64,000 nt of DNA from Syncephalis plumigaleata. Lineage: Eukaryota > Zoopagomycota > Zoopagomycetes > Zoopagales > Piptocephalidaceae. The stretch covers positions 124,001 to 188,000 of the forward strand of contig JAIXMF010000021.1 in NCBI GenBank assembly GCA_025201365.1, given 5' to 3'. This document shows positions 25,521-37,512 of the stretch, in pieces. The notes beneath the pieces were generated by a model. The model was not told where the DNA came from, made no database searches, and saw nothing but the letters and a program-made list of their open reading frames with translations. Position 1 is the stretch's first letter, and the number at the start of each line of letters is the position of its first letter. The position numbers and the translations under genes were made by a program.

Positions 25521-25662
25521 AGAGAATAGTGTAGATTTATTTTAACTAATAATACATAAATAAATAAATCATACGCAAGTGTGGAAAATTAAAAAACAGT
25601 TTTAGCAAACTATTTGTGCTTTGGCTGGTACATTGATGTAGACTGGATTGTCCGTTACTACA

Positions 25663-26682
25663 TTATTCAGAGAAATCCATGAGGCCAGCTTCGGTCATGG
25701 CTTCTAGATCATCCATCTCTTCGTTCCAATCATGAGGAGGATCTTCGGCCGGTTTCGTCGCTGATTGCTCTTCGGCTGCGCCTTCCCACAAAGCCGCGAA
25801 CATGTTCTTGGCTGTGACAGAGCGAGTTATAGGTTTGTCTCCACTTCCTGACTTTGCAGTCAGCTTCTTTTTAGTATTATCTTCAGCCGGCTTCGTCTGG
25901 GACGGCGGCTTATTTTTATCTGACGACCGATGCGTCGATGAAGATGAATCTGACTTGGCGCAGTTGCTCTTAGGCTGCTGGGCAGCTTGAGAATGGGTAT
26001 CAATATTCGAAACCGCATGCATGGGTGCTTCTGGAGCAGATGGAGATTCAGTAGTTGCATCGAGTTGCTCGTTTGAACTTGAATTTACTTGACGCCGACG
26101 TTTGCGGCTTCGTGGATTGGGGTTTGATTTGCCTTGTGCCTTCAAACGATCTTTCTTGCGCCGTAAAGCGCTACAGCCACCGACTGAGTGACCCGTTGCT
26201 TTGCAGTAAACGCAGAGGGGAGGCGCATTGCGCCAGCGAAGTGTAGCCACCTGTCCAAGAATGATGGGGCAGCGTTCGATTGTTTTCGCGACCGATGGCT
26301 CGGCCGATATGTCTAAGTAAACAGCAGCGGAAGGCTCCAGCCAGTTCGTCGAGCCAGCGTAATGCAGACGAATGTCCGCAATGGTGCCATATTGGCGGAA
26401 ATGCTGCTTGAGAGCCTTGGTGGTTCCGTCCGGATCTGTTACTGCAAGGTCAGATACCGTGATACACAGTACATGAGCGTTTGGGGCGTAAGCGCGATTT
26501 ATAGGAATCGTGAAACTGCCATATGTGAAGCCATCTAACAGAACCTTAGTAAGATCCTCGTTAGGCTTGAAACCTAGTTGGAACTTGGAATTCAACATAC
26601 GGCGGACCGAGCGGACTCGTTCGCCATCGGGTAGAGGAATGAGCAGTGAGATTAGTGAATAAAGATTTATTAATAAGTTCAT
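25663..26682 (-). CDS. orphan LINE ORF1-like CCHC zinc-knuckle protein
   Basis: An intronless 339-codon frame. An RRM-like segment (HFRQYGTIADIRLHYAG) is followed by a single CCHC zinc knuckle (CVYCKATGHSVGGC), then a long basic and Ser/Pro-rich tail with KPITRSVTAKNMF and an acidic end. This order is typical of ORF1 proteins of fungal non-LTR (LINE) elements. No endonuclease or reverse transcriptase is found next to it. Its base composition is richer in G+C than its surroundings, suggesting a recent insert or different constraints. The first ATG at 26682 gives a hydrophobic start, so translation may begin further in. A cellular zinc-knuckle protein derived from such an element is the alternative. 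Confidence 0.6.
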   Translation of the reverse strand: MNLLINLYSLISLLIPLPDGERVRSVRRMLNSKFQLGFKPNEDLTKVLLDGFTYGSFTIPINRAYAPNAHVLCITVSDLAVTDPDGTTKALKQHFRQYGTIADIRLHYAGSTNWLEPSAAVYLDISAEPSVAKTIERCPIILGQVATLRWRNAPPLCVYCKATGHSVGGCSALRRKKDRLKAQGKSNPNPRSRKRRRQVNSSSNEQLDATTESPSAPEAPMHAVSNIDTHSQAAQQPKSNCAKSDSSSSTHRSSDKNKPPSQTKPAEDNTKKKLTAKSGSGDKPITRSVTAKNMFAALWEGAAEEQSATKPAEDPPHDWNEEMDDLEAMTEAGLMDFSE

Positions 26683-26828
26683 TCAAATTACTCTATTGTC
26701 CTTAGTGTTTTACATTGATCATTAACTACCAATTATATTTTATAAAGGATTTTTAAACTATTTTATAGTTTCTGACTGATGTATCGCCTACCTCTTCCTT
26801 TCACTCTTTGTAGTATTCGTACACTAGA

Positions 26829-29692
26829 ATGTCGCGACAGCAGCAAGGTAATAATCAGCGTATGAATCAGGCGAATTCAGCCAGACCAATGCCGAGAATG
26901 CCGCAACCCGGTGGAGTTTATGGTGTGCCACCACCACCACCACCACCACTGCCCCATCCTTCGGGCTGGACACAGCATCCAGGCCCTACTGGACAACCAT
27001 ATTATTATAATACTTTTACACGACAGAGCACATGGAAACGTCCGCCCGAGTTAGACCAACCGTTGCCTATGCGTATGCCACCACCACCGCCACCACCGGT
27101 ACATACCTACGCGTATTCCGCACCGACCAATATGCCTGCAATGACTATGACAATGTCGAATCCGACAGCTGGTAAAGAAGCGATAACCAGTCAGCAGGAT
27201 ACGACAGTTAAAACAAAGAGCAGCAAGGACAAAAAGAAAGATAAGGCGAAACAAATGTAAGTGTAATAATAATAATACGAATGATTGATGCTAACAAATA
27301 CGATAATTCATAGGACATTAATACCTGGCACTCATTGGAAATTGGTAAAGACGGCCGAAGGTAGAGAATTCTATTATGATACAGAAACGAAGAAATCTGT
27401 ATGGACAATGCCCGAGGAGATTGCAGATGCCGTTGAAGCATTGAAATCGGCACAGCAAGAATCAGCTAAGCGAAAGATCGACAGTATTACTAATGAACAA
27501 GTGGAGGAAGTCTCCGTAGCGAGTTTAACATTGGAGAAAACTGAAGACGAGTCCAGTAAGCGTCCAAAAATTGAAAATGTGCGAGTGCAGACGGAAGTGC
27601 CCTCTACAACTGCTCCAACAGTGGCAAACACAGAGTAGGTAGCTTATTAACAACATAAGCGCAACTAATTGATGGAAATATTCGCTATTTTATGATTTAT
27701 ATACAACCAGAATGACCGAGGAAGATATCATGTTCCAACTTCAAGCGATGGAACAAGAAGAAGTGGAGGAGCAGGAAACGAGTCGGGCACAGGAATCTGC
27801 CATATCTCCCGAGGCTGCTTTATCATATGAAGAACGCGTGGTATTATTCAAGGTAAGTAAGTTGGATGAACTGTAACGATAACGATAACAATAATAATGA
27901 TGAATATATAACTGTATAGGCACTGCTTGAAGAGTCAAATATATCGGCATTTTCGTTATGGGACAAAGAACTACCTAAAATCGCATCTGATCCACGCTAT
28001 CTACGTAAGTATACTTATTTAACTAGTTATTAATGATTGCTAACATTATTGTTTATGCTTCTTAGTTATTCCCTCGGTAAAACAAAGAAAAGAAATATTC
28101 GATGACTATTGCAGACAACTGGTAAATAAGCCTAAAGGCGTAGTTGTCGGTAGAAAAAAGGTACGTCATTTATAGATAGCAGAGGAGTATTAGAGAAGCA
28201 ATTATTAATCATGAAATAACTATAGACGTCAAAAGAGAAATACCAGGCATTATTGGAGCAGCATGTCACTGCCACAACTAGATGGCTAGATTTTAGCCGC
28301 AAATATAAGCGTGACTCGCGATTTAACGCGATAGATATCAAGGAAGCAGAGCGTTTATTTGAGGAATACATTAGCGTACTCAAGGAGGGTAGTCGGGCAG
28401 AAAGTAAGTATAATATTATTGCAAACAATCAAATGGTCTAATACATGTGCGATATTTAAAGGTAACAAACAAAATAAGATTAAAGAGGATTATTTGCAGT
28501 TATTACGGGAAACACGCCGAATTGACGCCGAGTCAAGCTGGCGCGAGGTAAGACGATAATTAGCAAGCGTGCAATGAATTAATACAAGTATATAAATATA
28601 TGTAGGCAAAGCGCATGGTCGAAAGGGACGATCGTTATCATGCGGTAAACTCGACGGATGATCGAGAAGATTGGTTCTACGAATATCGTCGAGAGTTGGA
28701 GAAACGAGCGAATGAAGATAAGCAAAGACGCGAGAAGGAGGAGAAAGAACGGGAACGTCGTCGAAAGTAAGTGAAATATAAAAACGCTCTACATCATCAT
28801 CGTTATTCTTCTTCTTCTTCTTTCTAACTAGTATTTTATTTGTAGAGAGGAAGCAAGCTTACGGGAAAGGGAGAGACATGTTCGTCGCGAGCGTAATCAA
28901 CTGGACCGGGAAACGAAAAGCCAGCGCGCAATGGTCGATAAAGAAGATGCGACACGATTATGCCAGGCGTTATTTATTGACAAGATCAAAGATCATACGG
29001 TAAGTGGTTATACGTATACTATAGGGCAACGATAGAAGCGACAATAGTAATGACGACATAATATAACACGATAGGTAACATGGTCTGACGCGCAACCGGA
29101 ATTGCATCATGATAAACGATTTGAAAAGTGTGCGGATATCCTTGGTTTACGCGAAATGGAAGAGCTATACCAAACGCATATTGACATTATCTATCGAGCA
29201 CGCGAGAAAGCATTCTTTGCCTTGATAGAAGAGCGAGTGCCTTTGTCATTAGATTGGAAGGAAGCGAAACAATTGATTATTGACCAGGAAGCAACAAGGC
29301 AGCTAAAATTAAATGAACAACAACTAATGGATCTATTTACTCGATATCACACGACACGGATAATAAAGGCAAAGCAAGACTTGCAAGCATTACTGGAGGA
29401 GAATACGTTTATTGAATTCCACGCTCGTGAAGGCACACTAACCTTGGAAACAGCCGCGGAAGTGCTTCGGGTAACTAATTGACTAGCAATCAAACCAAAT
29501 AGCATATTTATTAATTTATTATAGGAGGACCAACGGTACTTGCAGTTGGATTTCATGTCGAGTGAACGGGATCAAATAGTGACACGTTACGTCGAAGATC
29601 TAATAGCTAAAGTGGGACGTAAACCAACTGAACAATCAGATAATGATGCTGATGATGCTGATGATGCTGATGATGATATCAACGAGGATTAG
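26829..29692 (+). CDS. TCERG1-like WW/FF-domain transcription elongation regulator
   Basis: TCERG1 (CA150) couples RNA polymerase II elongation to splicing through WW domains (binding Pro-rich splicing factors) and FF domains (binding the phosphorylated polymerase tail). About eleven exons. Exon 1 has poly-Pro tracts around WW1 (GQPYYYNTFTRQSTWKRP); exon 2 has WW2 (GTHWKLVKTAEGREFYYDTE then SVWTMPEE). Later exons carry FF-type repeats: LFKALLEESNISAFSLWDKE, SDPRYLLIPSVKQRKEIFDD, KEDYLQLLRETRRIDAESSW, and a basic Glu/Arg-rich helix before LCQALFIDKIKDHTVTWSDA. The tail is an Asp repeat ending INED. The frame stays open through all exons. Fewer WW domains than animal TCERG1, as in other fungi-like versions. 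Confidence 0.88.
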
Positions 29693-29782
29693 GGAGCGTT
29701 AATCATTCAATTATTATGTAATAAACATTACGCTATTACTCGTGTAGACATCTATTTACATTCTATTTATTTATTTAGTTAT

Positions 29783-30765
29783 TCATGATGTATTGTTACT
29801 GCGTTGCTTGAAACTATCAGAAAAGTGGAATAAATCATCGACCATCTTCTCGCTAACGTCATTAATAGAAAGATCGAGATCGGCTAAGGGATCGGCAAGT
29901 TGATCGATTGGATAAACGATGCCATTCTGCGTTACAATCGGGTCACCGATAATATTAGCATCTTCAACGCGAATATGACCTTGTCGTGTATTATTATTGC
30001 TATTATTGCTATGACTAGGACGTGTGATATGCAATGATACACCGGCCAGCGTTGGTACGTCATACTGTTGATTTGTCCAAATGGATTCCGGTGGAATAGT
30101 GGTAGGTACTAGATGAGCGGCAAGCGTGAATCCCATAAAAAGACGATTCAAATAGTCGTTAGGCAATAATAAGCGTCGAGCATTGGGTGACAAACGATCG
30201 AAAGCAGTATTGGTAGGTGCAAACATCTAAGCATATATATACCGTCAATTGAATGGCACATTAATATTCTATATGATTATCGTGTATTTACCGTTAGTTT
30301 TTGCGAAGGATCGGCAAGCATGTAACTATGCGCTCCAAACATATTTACAAATGCATTCAATTGCGAGTAGTGCGGTTGCTGCGCAATAATCGCACCGATC
30401 GTGTTCGGTACACGAAGCACGGGACCGTTGAAACTTGATGCAAGCCGTACTTTAGGCATCCAGTTGAACACTTTAACAAACGGTAAGCCTGGTAATGGCC
30501 CCTTCGCTACAATGGGCGGTAGCTTTCTTTTTCGCGTGAATGCACGCTCACTATCGTGCTTACTACGAGCAAGCTTCACTCGGACCGGCAATGATTCTAG
30601 TGGCCCATTTCGAACGGTCACATTAATAGCGGGCACGAGCACTGTAGCTGCCACACCATTCCCTAAATAACGATTGTTGCCAATGATCGATTTATTATTG
30701 TTTTCTAGCCAAATAGTCGATAGTATAACCAATAGTAGAGTCACTCTAATGGACTCACGCATCAT
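29783..30765 (-). CDS. fasciclin (FAS1) domain secreted protein
   Basis: FAS1 proteins are extracellular adhesion or surface proteins. Two reverse-strand exons (30292-30765 and 29783-30226, both multiples of three) code 305 aa. An N-terminal signal peptide or anchor is present (VTLLLVILSTIW). The FAS1 H1-like block reads MFAPTNTAFDRLSPNARRLL at the start of exon 2, and LAAHLVPTTIPPES plus HIRVEDANIIGDPIVTQNGI and VYPIDQL match the second conserved block (normally NGVIHVIDxVL). One FAS1 domain only. The 3' end faces TCERG1's 3' end about 90 bp away. Its role in this organism cannot be told. Confidence 0.85.
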
Positions 30766-31386
30766 TCTGAACAAAGTGAACTGGATGATGTTCTAACTAG
30801 AGTTAATATATAACAAAAAAAAATAAGTAAATACCTATATCTACACTAATGATTCACACAAAACAAAAACAACGTAACCTAGCTTTACACCGAGTACCGC
30901 TCGTCGTCCAAGTAGGCAAGTAAGCAGTGATGATAATGATAATGATCGTAAGTAATATCACAATAAAATAACATATATATATAGAGAGAGAGATTATCAA
31001 TGATGACACTAAGGTAGGATAATGTATATGAATCACCAATTCGTTTATTTATTTACATTGCTATTCATGTATGTCAATATTATTATGAGAATTGCTCGTC
31101 AATTACAACACGTTTCCATACAACAGCTATAGGTATATATATAATTTCGACATCACTTGGTAACTTTATTGAAATCGATAATATGTATAGTGAATGAGGG
31201 ATATACATATGTGATACGCTACTCAACAACCAGATAGTATAGTAGTAACTAGGGTACGCAATAAGTCCTACTTCCATAGGATGGATATAATAATCATTGT
31301 CATTGTGCTATCTTTGTTTAAACCCTAAATGAGACAAATATTAACGGCGTAAATGTGGCTCGATCGATGTGAATGGCTACATCTCG
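30766..31386. other. intergenic, no gene seen
   Basis: AT-rich spacer between the fasciclin 5' end and the PHF5A 3' end, with TA and AG runs near 30972-30991. No supported gene. Confidence 0.45.
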
Positions 31387-32059
31387 TTATCGCTTACCAT
31401 ATTTCTTTCTTTCGTAGAACAAGTCCGTTTTCGATGTACCTAAATTGACGATCTTTGGGCAGCCATCTCTCTACGTACCATAGATGATGTAAGCACATGA
31501 ATCGTAGAAAGGAGAAGACAAGACAATAAGATGAACAAACTCGTTAATTAGTCGTCGTCCTCATCATCATTCTTCTGCTTTCTTTTACTCCTTTCGTTAT
31601 TATTATCATCAATATTATCCATAGAGATCCATCACGTAGCTATTCAGCTTAATCATGCACTATCTCTTTTTGTACTCGCTATTATCATTGTTCACTTACA
31701 TCTTTCTCCAGAACAGTACACTCTTTGCAGTAGTACGCGTCAGAAATGCCAACGCCACCGCATACGACACATCGTCCCTGGAAAGTACCGTAGTTACACT
31801 CATCGCAGATGCGGACGAGGGTGCAGGGCCGTACATACGAGTCGCAAATAACGCATTTGCCGTCGCATTTCTCGCATAAACGACCGATGCCTATTGTATC
31901 GATGAATTCAATAGTGGCAGCATTTCGATCATAAGAAATAGCAACATTACTATTATTAATAATAGCTTCTTCTACTACGCTTGACTATTAAAAGTGTCAT
32001 CGCTTACCAATACCCGGCTGCTTGCGGCACATAATAAGATCGGGATGATGTCTCGCCAT
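31387..32059 (-). CDS. RDS3: PHF5A/Rds3 splicing factor (SF3b subunit)
   Basis: Small zinc-finger subunit of the U2 snRNP SF3b complex that helps hold the branch-point adenosine. Three reverse-strand exons, 32008-32059, 31700-31890 and 31387-31470, give 108 aa with exact phase. The sequence is almost invariant: [76 protein letters not shown], with all CxxC zinc ligands. The C-terminus ends [14 protein letters not shown], slightly shorter than the usual end in FKKR. The opposite strand holds a spurious open frame over exon 2. Very secure. Confidence 0.96.
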
Positions 32060-32751
32060 AATGCGTGTATTCAATAAGATTCAAGGAATTGGAACAAGAA
32101 AAAACAACAAAAAACAACTTGCCTGTGAGGTGTTAACGCTTTCACACATAAATGCGCAAGTTTTATTATTACTAATTGTAATCTATGATATCGTCGCCTT
32201 TAACATCCCTCCATCCGTTAGGGCCGTGACAACGGTTAACATTATACGTGATACTTACCTCTCTTCCCTTTTAAATGCTTAGTTTTAGTTACTGATTAAA
32301 GTATATCACGCTAATGATCTTACTTTAGTTTTTAATTTTTCATAATGCACATTACGACTATCTTGGATGATGATTATTGACATGCAAGTATCTAGTGCTT
32401 TATTCCATGTTGAATTGATTGTCATTTTATTGCTTAATATCTGTGTTTATTCGAGTGTGTATCGTGAATACGACAATGTAAGCTTCGTATCATTTAATGC
32501 CATTGTATCTTTGCTGCAATGGTATAATGTCGCCTATAGCTCAGCAACAAACAGATAAAGTGACAAAGAATGGTGGTATATTGTTGAGCATTGCTAGTAA
32601 GTGTACTAGTAGGATTCAGTATGTGCTACACAAGTCTATGAGCAATTAGGGAAGCTGGTTGGTAGAGTAAACTGCATGTGTATGTAAATGAATGAATGGA
32701 TTTATTAGATCGTAAGTATGCTGGTTTGTACAGCGTAATCGATAATGATCA
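32060..32751. other. intergenic, no gene seen
   Basis: 5' flank of PHF5A and spacer up to the right repeat arm. Small open frames (32061-32282, 32367-32558) show no recognisable content. Confidence 0.45.
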
Positions 32752-34450
32752 TTGATCATATTAATTGGATGAATGTTGTATCGCATTATAGATACCATCA
32801 AGTATGTTCATGTCCATGTGATTGTGGGATCACTTGATGACATGTCGTGATACATTGCAATCAGTATCGATCACGTCAGTTGACAATGGAATGAACAATG
32901 ATAGATGACATACAAATGAACATGTCATGTAAATGTTATGATAATGAATGACATTTGTATGAATGTGACAATCAAGTCAGAATAATAATTACATGCACGC
33001 TCCATTATTGGCAGCTATCGTGTAGTATATCTACAAGTCCCTTACGTCTATTCATCCATGGTCCTATTACATAAATATCAAATAATGGCTGGTTCATTTA
33101 TTGAATAAATATATAATATTCTGACCATTACATCGATACAGCTCAATAGTTACTTCTTTACTACTTAATGAATTACGCGTCATACCATACAGATATCCTC
33201 ATAATGAAGTGGCCTGGTAAGGTGGAGGTGGAACGTCATCTACAAAAGGCGTACCATTGGAGATTCTTCCATAGGAGATGTCCGCAGGTGGCGGCAACCT
33301 CAAATGAGCGTATTCCCTCTGGACGACTTGTATGAAACTCTCAGGTAATGCGTGATACTTTTTTGTATACGTATAATATTCCGCCAGCGAATACCAAAGC
33401 TTTTGGTTTGACGCGGCAATCTCGAGCCTTCTATCATTTGGTGGGAACTCGATGAAATTCGATGAATACGTGTGGCGATAACTGGTAAAGAGCACGTCCT
33501 TGTTCGAGGTAAGACAGGCACCTAATAATGAAGTAGCGGTGTTATTGTTACTAGCGTTAAAATGACGTGAAAGCTATACCTTCGCTTATATTTCTATGGT
33601 ACGCCCATCCCATATGCCACATGTATTGCACGGCTAGCGGAATAAGCGTTAACGAATATCTGTGCCGAGTTCTACCGCCGCCATTTACCTTGCGATATTT
33701 GTAAAAGTACTTTCTTAGCTGTATTCGTATTGCTAGTGAGGCCTACAAGACCATGCTCCAGGCTGTCGTGGCAGTGTATCCAAGTGGGAACGATATAGCA
33801 TCGATGACCCGTATTGGTATTGAAGGCAACGGATGGCGACCAGAAAAACCGTCTAGCCTCAGCAATACTCTGGTCTGCAGGCGGTGGCAGAATCTCAAAA
33901 CTCTACCGATCATTAGTGGTTAATGAGCGTGACAACACCAACTGGCATGGTGTAGTTACCCGGAAAACACGATAGGTTGTGTATTTAGTGGCATCAGTGC
34001 CACAGAATATTATAACATTCTCTTTGTGTTTCGATTGACCTTGTTGATAGGTTCCCTTGGCAAAACTGGCCCCTTGGAATGATGGCAGCACTTTCTTTAC
34101 CGTAACTCCAAAATCAGTTGGCGTACGAAGGGGTATTCCATGGAATTGCACATCTACTAGTGATATACATCTTGTTAGTTTAGCTGTGCGGATGGCTTCT
34201 CTAATCAAAGCATGCAGTTACCATTCGATGCTGACCGAGAAGTGTGATCGTTCGATGAGAATAACTGTGACAGTCCAGCACCAATGGCGGTAAAAATACT
34301 TGCTCTGAAGTGCATTCTTTCCCTCCTATTGTACGTAATAAGACAATGAGACGCTGCTAATAGGCAGAACGAAAACGAAGAAACATCAATACTAAACGGT
34401 TATTGCTTTATTCTGCTTTTCTTTTATTTCATTCACGTCCCACTTCAAAT
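32752..34450 (-). repeat. right arm of the 1.7-kb inverted duplication
   Basis: Reverse complement of 19986-21699 with scattered substitutions. It includes the same gene, the same four introns and the noncoding region with several ACATGTCAT-type words downstream of the gene. Confidence 0.93.
33199..34315 (-). CDS. kinase-like (pseudokinase?) protein, right inverted-repeat copy
   Basis: Mirror copy of the gene at 20121. Exons 34222-34315, 33960-34153, 33689-33902, 33580-33633 and 33521-33199 have exactly the same lengths (94, 194, 214, 54, 323 nt), again 292 aa. Differences are mostly single residues (for example NQKLWYSLAEYY for NEKLWYSLAEYY, FIQVVQ for FILVVQ, LRLPPPAD for LRLSPPAD). Both copies keep the HRN loop, all splice sites and the PPPPY tail, so both appear functional or only recently duplicated. 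Function unknown; kinship with the kinase family rests on the shared 54-nt catalytic-loop exon. Confidence 0.75.
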
Positions 34451-34619
34451 CTACATAAGGCAATCTGTAAACATGTAAACTATTCATTATTTTAGAAAGG
34501 ACAGACACGTTTAATAACTTGTAAAACATGCAAATCCAAATATGATTCTAGAACAGGTAACATGATAGAAAGCACTGCTGTTTATTATATGAGGCTTGCA
34601 TACATTACATTTATTAAAT

Positions 34620-35519
34620 CTACTCTACAACCATTCCTCCTCTATCTGACCAACCACCACGCTTTGCTCCTCCTCCTCTTGCACGTCCACGATGTCGATA
34701 ATCCGATCGACCAGGGTGCCCTCTATGTTCCTTAAATGCCGTATTATTCTTATTATTGGTCATTAGTTCTACTCCTGCTGGAGCAGGTAGATTCTGCTCT
34801 TCATAAAGCCATTTCAACGGCATTTGCCCATCAAAATCGCGTAGTCGCTGTCCTTGCTCATCAACAACGGTCGGTTGTGTGTTGTTCGTCCCGGCCATTT
34901 GTTCCAATCGGTGATATGATGTAGCATCAACTATACCACGCTTTGTCGTCCAATACCGAGAGAATAGGCTTTTATTGCTGCCTAGCGATTGTTCATAGGT
35001 ATTTCGCTCCATGCCAAGCATCTCTAGTGTAGGATGTAATACGTCCAAATAGGGCGTAAGTACCGGAAGACAAGGTAATGTCCGTGAAGCCACCGAGGGC
35101 ACTTGCTCTTTGACAGGCTCTTCAGCGACGTTTGTAGCTGTATTCTGTTGCTTTGTAGTGGCCGATTCAGCAAGTAGCGATTCATACTTTTGTAATTCCT
35201 CCCAGAATGTATCACGCGGCTTGTCCTGATCATCGATGGAAGCGGTAGGTGCACTAGTATCCGTTGTACTTTGAGGTGCAGCCATCTCTGATGCCTTGCC
35301 TTCCTGACGTGAAGCGCGTGCTAGCGACGACCGCTTTATAGGCGATGCTGTATTGCTTCTATCTTCACCGTCGAGTGGCCTATTACACAACTGCTTAGCA
35401 GGTGACGCACTAGTTGCCGTTGATTCTTCTGTTGTAGTCACGTCATCGTCATCATTAAAAATATCCTCTAGTGGTCGTTTAGTTCGTTTAATTGGTAGTT
35501 CTGATGTAGCTGAGGACAT
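34620..35519 (-). CDS. unknown protein with RGG-rich C-terminus
   Basis: Single-exon frame of 299 codons from the ATG at 35519; the 50 codons upstream are hydrophobic and probably leader sequence. The N-terminal part is acidic and Ser/Thr-rich (PLEDIFNDDDDVTTTEE) with a KRTKRP basic patch that could be a nuclear signal. A more ordered middle reads DTFWEELQKYESLL, then LPVLTPYLDVLHPTLEMLGM and RYWTTKRGIVDATSYHRLEQ. The C-terminus is an RGG-like RNA-binding tail (RGRARGGGAKRGGWSDRGG). No family recognised; an RNA-associated nuclear role is an inference from composition. It is divergently placed 208 bp from the nucleoporin gene. Confidence 0.65.
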   Translation of the reverse strand: MSSATSELPIKRTKRPLEDIFNDDDDVTTTEESTATSASPAKQLCNRPLDGEDRSNTASPIKRSSLARASRQEGKASEMAAPQSTTDTSAPTASIDDQDKPRDTFWEELQKYESLLAESATTKQQNTATNVAEEPVKEQVPSVASRTLPCLPVLTPYLDVLHPTLEMLGMERNTYEQSLGSNKSLFSRYWTTKRGIVDATSYHRLEQMAGTNNTQPTVVDEQGQRLRDFDGQMPLKWLYEEQNLPAPAGVELMTNNKNNTAFKEHRGHPGRSDYRHRGRARGGGAKRGGWSDRGGMVVE

Positions 35520-35727
35520 GATAAGTATTATAAAGCCGAGATAGATAATGACAACGACGATGACGACATAAACTGCTAGTAGTTCAGTTAGTTTACATGT
35601 AGGAAAGATGAGGAAACGGTCAAAACAAAAGTAATAATAACAATAAAAAAGAGAGAAAAGCGAATCCATCTTACCTTCAAGTTGTTCGTTCCTTTTTTTC
35701 CCTTGTTCTACTTCGTGTATAGATCAC

Positions 35728-36984
35728 ATGCAATTCGAGGAACTTCCCGCTGAAACGCAGCGTTTACTGCTTACGCTCGACACGCATATTCGTGCACAGT
35801 TACGCGCGGCTGATCTATTTGATCCTGCTCCGGTAATAGATGATGCCATACAAGTGCAAAAGACAGCTAGAGAATTGCAGCATGCGGTCGCGTCTGTCGA
35901 CACGGGTTTGACTCGTGACGAGTCGCTTATTGACGCGGTAAAACGCGACGTACACCGCAGCTTCCGCGCAGCCGAGAAGGGAGCACGCGCCTATGAGGCG
36001 TTCAAGCAACCGTCGCAAAGCAATATTCAAAGCTACGCGAATATTACGCACGAGTATTTCCTGGAACTAGCAACGCAAATGGAGCTACGTGCCGATCAAT
36101 ATCAACAGGAGGTTGAGAAGATTGAACGCCATGTCACCTTGACTGTACGTGAGCCTACCACCTCTCCACAAGCATTGTCGGATGTTATCCGAAATCAACA
36201 TGCTGGACTTATGTCGCAAGCCGCACGTGTGGCACGACTACACGACGAAGTTGTTCGATCGCGGGCACGCTACAAGGATTGGCGTCGTCGTAATTATGGC
36301 GATGAACGTGATCCATTCACAAAACGACAACGACGCACGCATGGTAAGTGGATATATAGATATATATATAGATGTCATTGTTGAGTATACTCATTGTTAT
36401 GATGCAATATTTATATTTATATGATTATAGGTCATGCTATAAATCTATCAGAGGATAAGGGCAGCGATATGAATAAATCAGAATTGCGATCGATTGCAGA
36501 GAGTACATTGCAACCTATGATGAATCAACAGCAACAGCAACAACGGCAACAACAACAACCTATGGGTATTGGTGCAGCTACAACAACTACTGCTGGAACA
36601 AAAGGATTTGGAGGATTTGGTACTACACCTGCTACATCAACTGCTGCCACTACCACTGGAGGATTTGGAGGATTCAAGCCTCTTACTTCTGCTCCTGCTA
36701 CATCTACTGCTACTACTGGAGGATTCGGGGGATTTGGAACTACACCTGCTACATCTACTGCTACTACAGCTGGAGGATTTGGAGGATTTGGAGCTACATC
36801 TGCTCCTGCTGCTACTCCTGCAGCAACAAATAACTGGTCCATGCCAGCTTCTAGCAATGCAACATCTTCGGCTAATGCTTTCGCACCACCACCAGCACCA
36901 GTATCAACATGGCCTGCTGGAACAGGATGGGGCGGTACTGCCAATACTCAAGATACAAATAAGCGATTCTTTGGTGGCAATTAA
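35728..36984 (+). CDS. FG nucleoporin, Nup58/Nup49 type
   Basis: Part of the central-channel Nup62-Nup54-Nup58 (yeast Nsp1-Nup57-Nup49) complex. Two exons (35728-36343, 36431-36984) with a phase-1 intron. The first exon is a helical coiled-coil region starting MQFEELPAETQRLLLTLDTH and containing YANITHEYFLELATQMELRA and a conserved-looking VIRNQHAGLMSQAARVARLH. The second is a Gln run followed by FG repeats (GFGGFGTTPATST units) ending KRFFGGN. Animal Nup58 and yeast Nup49 carry FG repeats before the coil; here none precede it, so either an upstream exon is missed or the layout is rearranged. A pyrimidine tract and TATAG just before the ATG could be an acceptor. Confidence 0.75.
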
Positions 36985-37512
36985 TTATTCCAATGGTTCT
37001 ATCTATGCTTCATGAACCTATCCATTCAATATAGCACACGCACGCTCTCTCTCTCGTATTTCCCTTTTGTTTTTAGTTCCACTTGAAGAGATAATAAATA
37101 TTATTTACTATATGCAAATGGATTAGATTCAAGTAGCATTAATGATACACAATAGTGTAACCATTCAATCTTATAGCTTGACTCTATAATCAATAGATAT
37201 ACTTGTTGTTCATGTAATTTGTGAATGCTACAAGTATAGAATCATGCATTTACTTTGATTGCATCTTCATGATAGATAAATGCCAACCCATTTCCTCTTC
37301 TCTCTCTTCTCTCTCTCTTCTCTTTTTACTACTACTACTACTACTACTACTACTATTGTCATCTATATTGTCTCTTCTCTTCTTAGCACACATTTAGCTT
37401 CAACTAAATTGGTATAATTGTGTGTGTATGTACGTGTGCATACACTCTTTCTCTATCAATAGCATACATTCTATGCTCCAACTGGTTAGAGTAGTGATAT
37501 TCGTATAAGATT
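36985..37512. other. intergenic with low-complexity tracts
   Basis: CT-rich runs (about 37045-37055, 37298-37325), a CTA triplet microsatellite at about 37327-37355 and an AATAAA near 37093. No gene seen. Confidence 0.5.

Noticed and set aside
31655-31879. Forward-strand frame over 31.7-31.9 kb.
   Set aside because: It is the antisense of PHF5A exon 2, whose protein is nearly invariant.
19986-34450. The inverted arms as terminal repeats of a large DNA transposon.
   Set aside because: The arms hold complete genes, the spacer holds housekeeping genes, and no transposase or target-site duplication is visible.
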